NCBI GenBank assembly: GCA_021521415.1
Contig: JAIQDT010000027.1
Location: 5,355,001-5,419,000, forward strand
Length of the DNA: 64,000 nt
Direction of reading: 5' to 3'
Source: Bidens hawaiensis
Lineage: Eukaryota; Streptophyta; Magnoliopsida; Asterales; Asteraceae
Every line of letters begins with the position of its first letter. Positions within the stretch are counted from its first letter, which is position 1. This document shows positions 59,448 to 64,000 of the stretch, piece by piece. The notes below the pieces were generated by a model, which had not been told where the DNA came from, made no database searches, and worked only from the letters and a program-made list of their open reading frames with translations. The translations under genes and the position numbers were made by a program.

Positions 59448-60016
59448 TGTTTGATCCCCTTAACTTAACACTCGTTCTAATCAATAACTTAGATCTGATC
59501 CAGATCTATATGTTGATATTGATTATACGGATCTAACTCTTTTATACCTTAGTTTGATTGTTATGTAATGTATATATTATCAATATAAGATTAATGTGAA
59601 GCTTGAGAGATAGAGAATACTTTAAATATTTCTGAATAATGTTAATTCTCTCAAAACTTCAACTATTTACAAGTGAACAGTGGTTCACTATTTATAGAAG
59701 ACGATCTGGTTCGCTAACATCCCCTAGCGAACCAGCTTCCCCTTCGTTAACTTAAATTAACTTAACGAACCACCCCCTGATTCGTTAACATCCCCTAACG
59801 AATCAGGAGGGAATACATTATAGAGTCCTAGTTCGCTAACATTCCTAGCGAACTAGACCTAACCTTAACGAACTAGTCTTAGTTCACTAACATTCCTAGC
59901 GAACTAGACATAACATAACGAATTAGATAAACAATCATTAAATATTACATTAAAATAATCAAATAAACATTTAACGATAATTACAAAGACTCGAGACGCA
60001 AAACCGTGCACTTTCA
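59448..60016 (-). mobile_element. Element D 5' LTR
   Basis: It is 569 bp, the same length as its partner. It ends CACTTTCA on the plus strand where the partner ends CACTAACA, so the outer end has changed after or during insertion. The four hairpins are conserved, with one arm mismatch in the last. Confidence 0.92.
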
Positions 60017-60021
60017 AGTTT

Positions 60022-60249
60022 TTGTATCTGAAGGCGGGTAAGATGACACACCGCGAATACACTACCGAATTAAACCGCATATCTAGGCTGGTACCCGACA
60101 TGGTGAATACTGAAGCTAAGAGAATCAAGTGTTACATCAGAGGACTCCCACAGAACGTCCGCACTTTGGTCAAGACAAGTAAACCTGCTACATTCTACTC
60201 TGTTGTTGAACTTGCATAGATGGTTTACGACGACCTAGCTTGTGAAATT
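60022..60249 (+). pseudogene. Gypsy I gag fragment, right of D
   Basis: It continues the gag of 45502-45630 in frame. Visible words are LYLKAGKMTHREYTTELNR, SRLVPDMVNTEAKRIKCYI, RGLPQNVR and PATFYSVVELA, typical of the Retrotrans_gag domain of chromovirus-type Gypsy elements. A TAG at about 60218 interrupts it, followed by MVYDDLACE. It ends where the J LTR begins. Confidence 0.85.
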
Positions 60250-63200
60250 TGTGACAAAACGAGGTATACCTTATTCACTACATAATGAGTAAACAATAAA
60301 TCGGTTAATTCATAGCGATTAAACAAGTAATCGACCGATACTGATTATGACACGTATGTGTACCGAGGGGTCATATATGAGTTATATGTATTATATATTA
60401 GTTAACATATTGATATTAAGGCCCCAGTATGTATAAAACCATTTAAATGAAAAAGGTTTCGTTTAACGATACGCTATGAGTTTAAACGCAATCGTTAACA
60501 CCAAAACAAGCATTGTAGCATCCGTCAAGCCAAAAAAGATTTATAAAGCACTTATATGATATTTTCTAAGCAATCCGTGAAAATATTTTGGATTTTTACA
60601 ACGATTCAGTATGTTTTTCTTATTTTACAAAAATGGGGTGAAAACACTCGTTTTCACGCTATTTTTCGCACTCGAACTAGTTTTCTTGAAAAAATCGGAC
60701 CAGAACTAAATTTTGGGCTGAGACCGAACCTTGGCACACAAAACAAGGCATCACTGGGCCAAAAAGAGGACCGATGGGCCCCAATTTGGTATGGCTGCCA
60801 AAGTAGACTCCCCCCCCCCTATGTTAAAGCTTGTTAAACAAGCCTCACCTTTGGATATTTTCACAAAAACATCATACCAGATCAAACTCCCGCTGTGTTC
60901 TTCACCCTTGCAACAAAAACCCTAAAGGTAACATCAATTTTTCATGAATTTCATGCTTAATTAACATGATTTAAACATAGAAAATTAGGTTTTGATTAGT
61001 ATTAAACATGTTTAACCATCCAAACCCCTAAAAATCACCTAAAATAGTGTTTGGATATTAAACATGTTTAAAAATCAGAACCATATAGATTTTTGACCAA
61101 AAACACGGATTAGACATGGATATAACGTTTTTACTGTTAAAAGTTCGGTTTGAAATCCAAACCGAAACCCTAATTAACAAGGCTGGAATAAGGATGATTT
61201 ATGCTTGGTTTTATATTATATGATATGTAGATAAACTGAACTTGTGACCCAAGACCCGGAAGTCGATAAAACCACCAAAAACACTCGAAAACCGACAATG
61301 TAATTACTGTATTACTCGTTTAAGGGCTGTTTACGATAAGGTTGTGACGTGCTTGTTGTTAGGTTGTGAAACATTGAAGGAACATTAGGAATCATGAAAG
61401 TGAGTCCCTATTTAAATTTGGTAATTTTTCGATTAACGGAAGAATATTTGGCGAATTTATTTGTTTATTGGCGTTTATTTGGGAAAAATAGTTAAACTTT
61501 ATGAAATATCATAAAATTTGTTTTGGAACAAAGAAATGTGACGGTAAGGTCACTGGTAAAAGTTTGGATCATTTTCGGATGTCTATGTATAGGTTGTGAA
61601 CTTGGGTTTTTATCGGGTTTAATAGCCGAAAAATGCACCAAAGAGTATTTTGGCCAAAATATTAGGTTCTGTAATTTTTACAGGGGTGTGTTATGGTAAT
61701 ATGATAACATAGAAAAATTATTAGATTTTTCGGGAATCGTTTGTTATAAACGGGATATTTATCGGTTAATTATAACACATAAAATGAATCTTTATGAATA
61801 AATAGTTAAGTATGAAAATTCTGAAAATATTTTTATAAAATTCTAGAGATTTTAATTTATTTTTACAAAAATTCTCATAATTTATACATAATTACATAAA
61901 TAGTTATGATTATTTGAGTATTTAAATAATATATGTTTTAACAAAACCAGCAGTTTGGTGTTTAATGAACTGACTGGTATGTCAAAACGTCAAAAGTGGT
62001 CAAATATCATAGTTATGGATGAATTTTATAAAAACGAACTCTTTTACGAGATTTCCGAACAATTCGGGTGGATTGTACGCGTTTTGTATAATCAAACCCG
62101 TATGAAAACGGAAACGAACCTTGCGATCAATCCAGATACCAAAACTTTAAATTTCTTTTATTAATCAAATCATTTTATCAAACAGTATGTTTACTTAAGT
62201 TTGTGTGATCTTACCTATTTTCGAAACGCGTAAACGATCAACTTGGCCAGGCACGGAAAACGGTGAAACTGAGCCAAATCTGGTTTTAAACATTTCATAA
62301 CATACAACGTCACAATATAATACTACTGACATGTTATGGGCATAATAGTAATATCCAGACTAGTTAAACAGCCTGATTTAGTTTAAAGACTGTACTAGTG
62401 TTAACCGTACTATACCAATTATAGGATGTGGGCTATAATCGAGGCATTATACATACTACACGTGTAATGGATCAATACTACACTAACGTGAGTTTCAAGA
62501 CCCCACTTTCTAAACTGTTTTACGAACTTTTGGGGTGGAAAGCATGTTACATACACTTATGTACTTGAAAACTTTTTATGATTTGAATTATCTAAGTGCT
62601 ACCACTTGAAAGGCCTCCCACACGACTGATTAACTATGAGCCGAAGGCATGTGAATAGTACTATTGGTTTGACAAACCCAATTGACTTGGCCGGAAGGGT
62701 ATGCCGGAACATGTTTTTACAATTGCACATGACCATGCGAACGTTTTGTAACATGCTATGTGGTGCTAGACATAGTACATACTTGAGGAAAATAGAGCCA
62801 ATGTGGGCATAGGAAGTGTGTGGGTAGTAGAGGCGACGCAATGGAAACCGATCGAGGATTCACTCGTGGCTTAGTATAATTACATCACACATTTACAAAA
62901 CATGAATACTATGATTACGTATACTGGTTTTCGTTTGTACATGTGAAACTTGAAACTCACCAACTAGATGTAGTTGACTCGTTTTAACATGCTTTTCAGG
63001 TGAGCCAAAGTTGGAATGAATTGCTTATGTGCTCGGTGTTAAGAGTGAAGTTGAATCGATGTAGATAGATACAAGTATATATTAAAGAATAAGCATCCAC
63101 GAGAACTGGTTATGTTTTTCACTTAGTTTGTAAACTTAGTACCAACCAATGTAATGTGATGTAAATTAGCTTGTTGAATTTCTTTATGAACAGTGTGGTT

Positions 63201-63265
63201 AATACCAGAGTTATATGTTGCATTCTCGTATTATGCTTCCGCAATTACCTAGTCGGGGTGTGACA
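60250..63265 (+). mobile_element. Gypsy element J, 5' LTR
   Basis: It ends GGGGTGTGACA followed by a primer site. The start is placed at TGTGACAAAACG (60250) because Gypsy I gag homology stops there, giving about 3.0 kb. That start is less certain than the end. The 3' third matches LTR fragment K and, at its tip, Gypsy I. A C9 run lies at about 60809. No gene is seen inside; the short ORFs have no recognisable product. Confidence 0.65.
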
Positions 63266-63270
63266 GAAGT

Positions 63271-63283
63271 TAGTATCAGAGCC
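63271..63283 (+). promoter_or_regulatory. Primer binding site, Gypsy J
   Basis: TAGTATCAGAGCC, one base different from the initiator tRNA-Met complement, lies five bases after the LTR. Confidence 0.8.
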
Positions 63284-63655
63284 ATTGGTTATAAAGAATT
63301 ATGATGTCCCTTAAGATTCCCTAATATAACCATAGGCTCGATTAGCTCTGGGAATAAAATAATATAAAATAATATATACCGATGATTCTCGGGATGAACT
63401 CGAATAGGCAAGTGGTTATTATGGACTGTAACGTAATAACTGACTTGCCTGTACGTGGGAATTTGGGAAAAAGTCGTTGAACAAGCTAATTGGTAAAAGT
63501 AGTAACATATGTGTATAAAATATAATATTAAATAAATATATATGTATATAAACGATTATCTGTGCTTATGTGTAAAAATACCTGCATGTATTTTATTATG
63601 ATTAATATTATTGATAAATATTATTATTATTATTACTAACCCTTGTGCAGAAATA
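63284..63655 (+). other. Gypsy J leader, no gene seen
   Basis: A/T-rich leader with short TATATA and TTATTAT runs. No motif array of the Copia type is visible. Confidence 0.5.
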
Positions 63656-64000
63656 TGTCGAGAGCTACAATATCGTCTATCTGACAAAGTACTAGTACTG
63701 CATGATGACGAAGAGGACCCAGAAGAGGAATCGGAGGAGGAAGAAATAGGTGAGAGCTTGGGGGACGCCGTAGTGCCACACGAGACGCTGATTAACAAGC
63801 CTGATCTATCGGGCTACAGATGCGATAGTTACCCTCCTAGCGAAACAACTAGGCAAGAGGCTGGAGCTACTAGTGCTTATCATTCACCGATTAGATCACC
63901 CAGATCCCCTACTCCACCTTTGCATCATACACCAGTACTCCCATCCAATATTATGAACCATCAGACTGCCTGCATGAGCGTACGCCCACCTGAGCACACC
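63656..64000 (+). pseudogene. Gypsy J gag N-terminus (partial, frameshifted)
   Basis: An ATG after TTGTGCAGAAAT opens a frame that stops after nine codons. One frame over, an open frame runs to the window end with an acidic start (DDEEDPEEESEEEE) and a Ser/Pro-rich segment (SPIRSPRSPTPPLHHTP). This fits the N-terminus of a chromovirus-like gag carrying a one-base indel. The core gag domain would lie beyond the window. Confidence 0.6.

Larger units (their letters stand above)
45631..60016 (-). mobile_element. Element D, complete Copia element inserted in Gypsy I gag
   Basis: The 14.4 kb element has two 569-bp LTRs (about 9 differences, 98.4% identity by eye) flanked by the perfect duplication AGTTT (45626-45630, 60017-60021). 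On the minus strand its order is LTR, PBS, leader, gag, pol, linker, aORF, PPT, LTR. It is the most complete example in the window of the pol-linker-aORF layout. Confidence 0.93.

Noticed and set aside
60556..60925. Short plus-strand ORFs in the J LTR
   Set aside because: They are chance frames inside an LTR and have no similarity to gag or other proteins that I recognise.

Overview
The window is a plant, probably eudicot, repeat-only region. I favour Asteraceae, but only from family resemblance. I found no host gene, tRNA, rRNA or CRISPR array. Nearly every base belongs to LTR retrotransposons inserted into one another. Seven are Copia-type (A, B, C, D, E, G, H), with tRNA-iMet primer sites, two-zinc-knuckle gags and, in five of them, a long extra ORF (aORF) downstream of pol. 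That layout resembles Sirevirus elements with an envelope-like third ORF. The rest are an LTR-only element (F), three Gypsy fragments (I, J, K) and one Harbinger-like MITE.

Layout. 1-6170: element A (+): end of pol, a 2.1 kb linker, the aORF and the 3' LTR. 6171-10684: element E (-): gag, leader and 5' LTR, cut by A. 10685-11262 and 26201-26911: the leader and split 5' LTR of F. 11263-26195: element B (-), inserted in the F LTR with TSD AGAGA. B holds broken gag, pol and aORF and a Gypsy LTR fragment (K). 26912-31390: element G (-): aORF start, linker and pol end. 31397-44848: element H (+), a gag-only derivative, split by element C (-, 32274-42719, TSD CATTT) which has gag and aORF but no pol. 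44849-45630 and 60022-60249: Gypsy I (+), split by the complete element D (-, 45631-60016, TSD AGTTT, identical-length 569 bp LTRs). 60250-64000: 5' LTR and gag start of Gypsy J (+).

How it works together. In the autonomous design seen here, LTR-driven RNA encodes gag-pol, while a non-coding linker separates pol from the aORF. The linker carries (i) sequence blocks conserved between families A, D and G, and (ii) an LTR-like internal promoter: a cluster of the same family-specific short motif found in that family's own LTR or leader, followed by a TATA box and an AG acceptor just before the aORF ATG. The motif differs by family: TTCGCC/GGCGAA in A, TTCGTTA/TAACGAA in D and E, TTGCTCG-like in G (and in the LTRs of B and C), CGTATAAG in H. 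I regard this mirrored promoter as the most interesting signal in the window. All coding regions are damaged to some degree, so present mobility would have to come from copies elsewhere.
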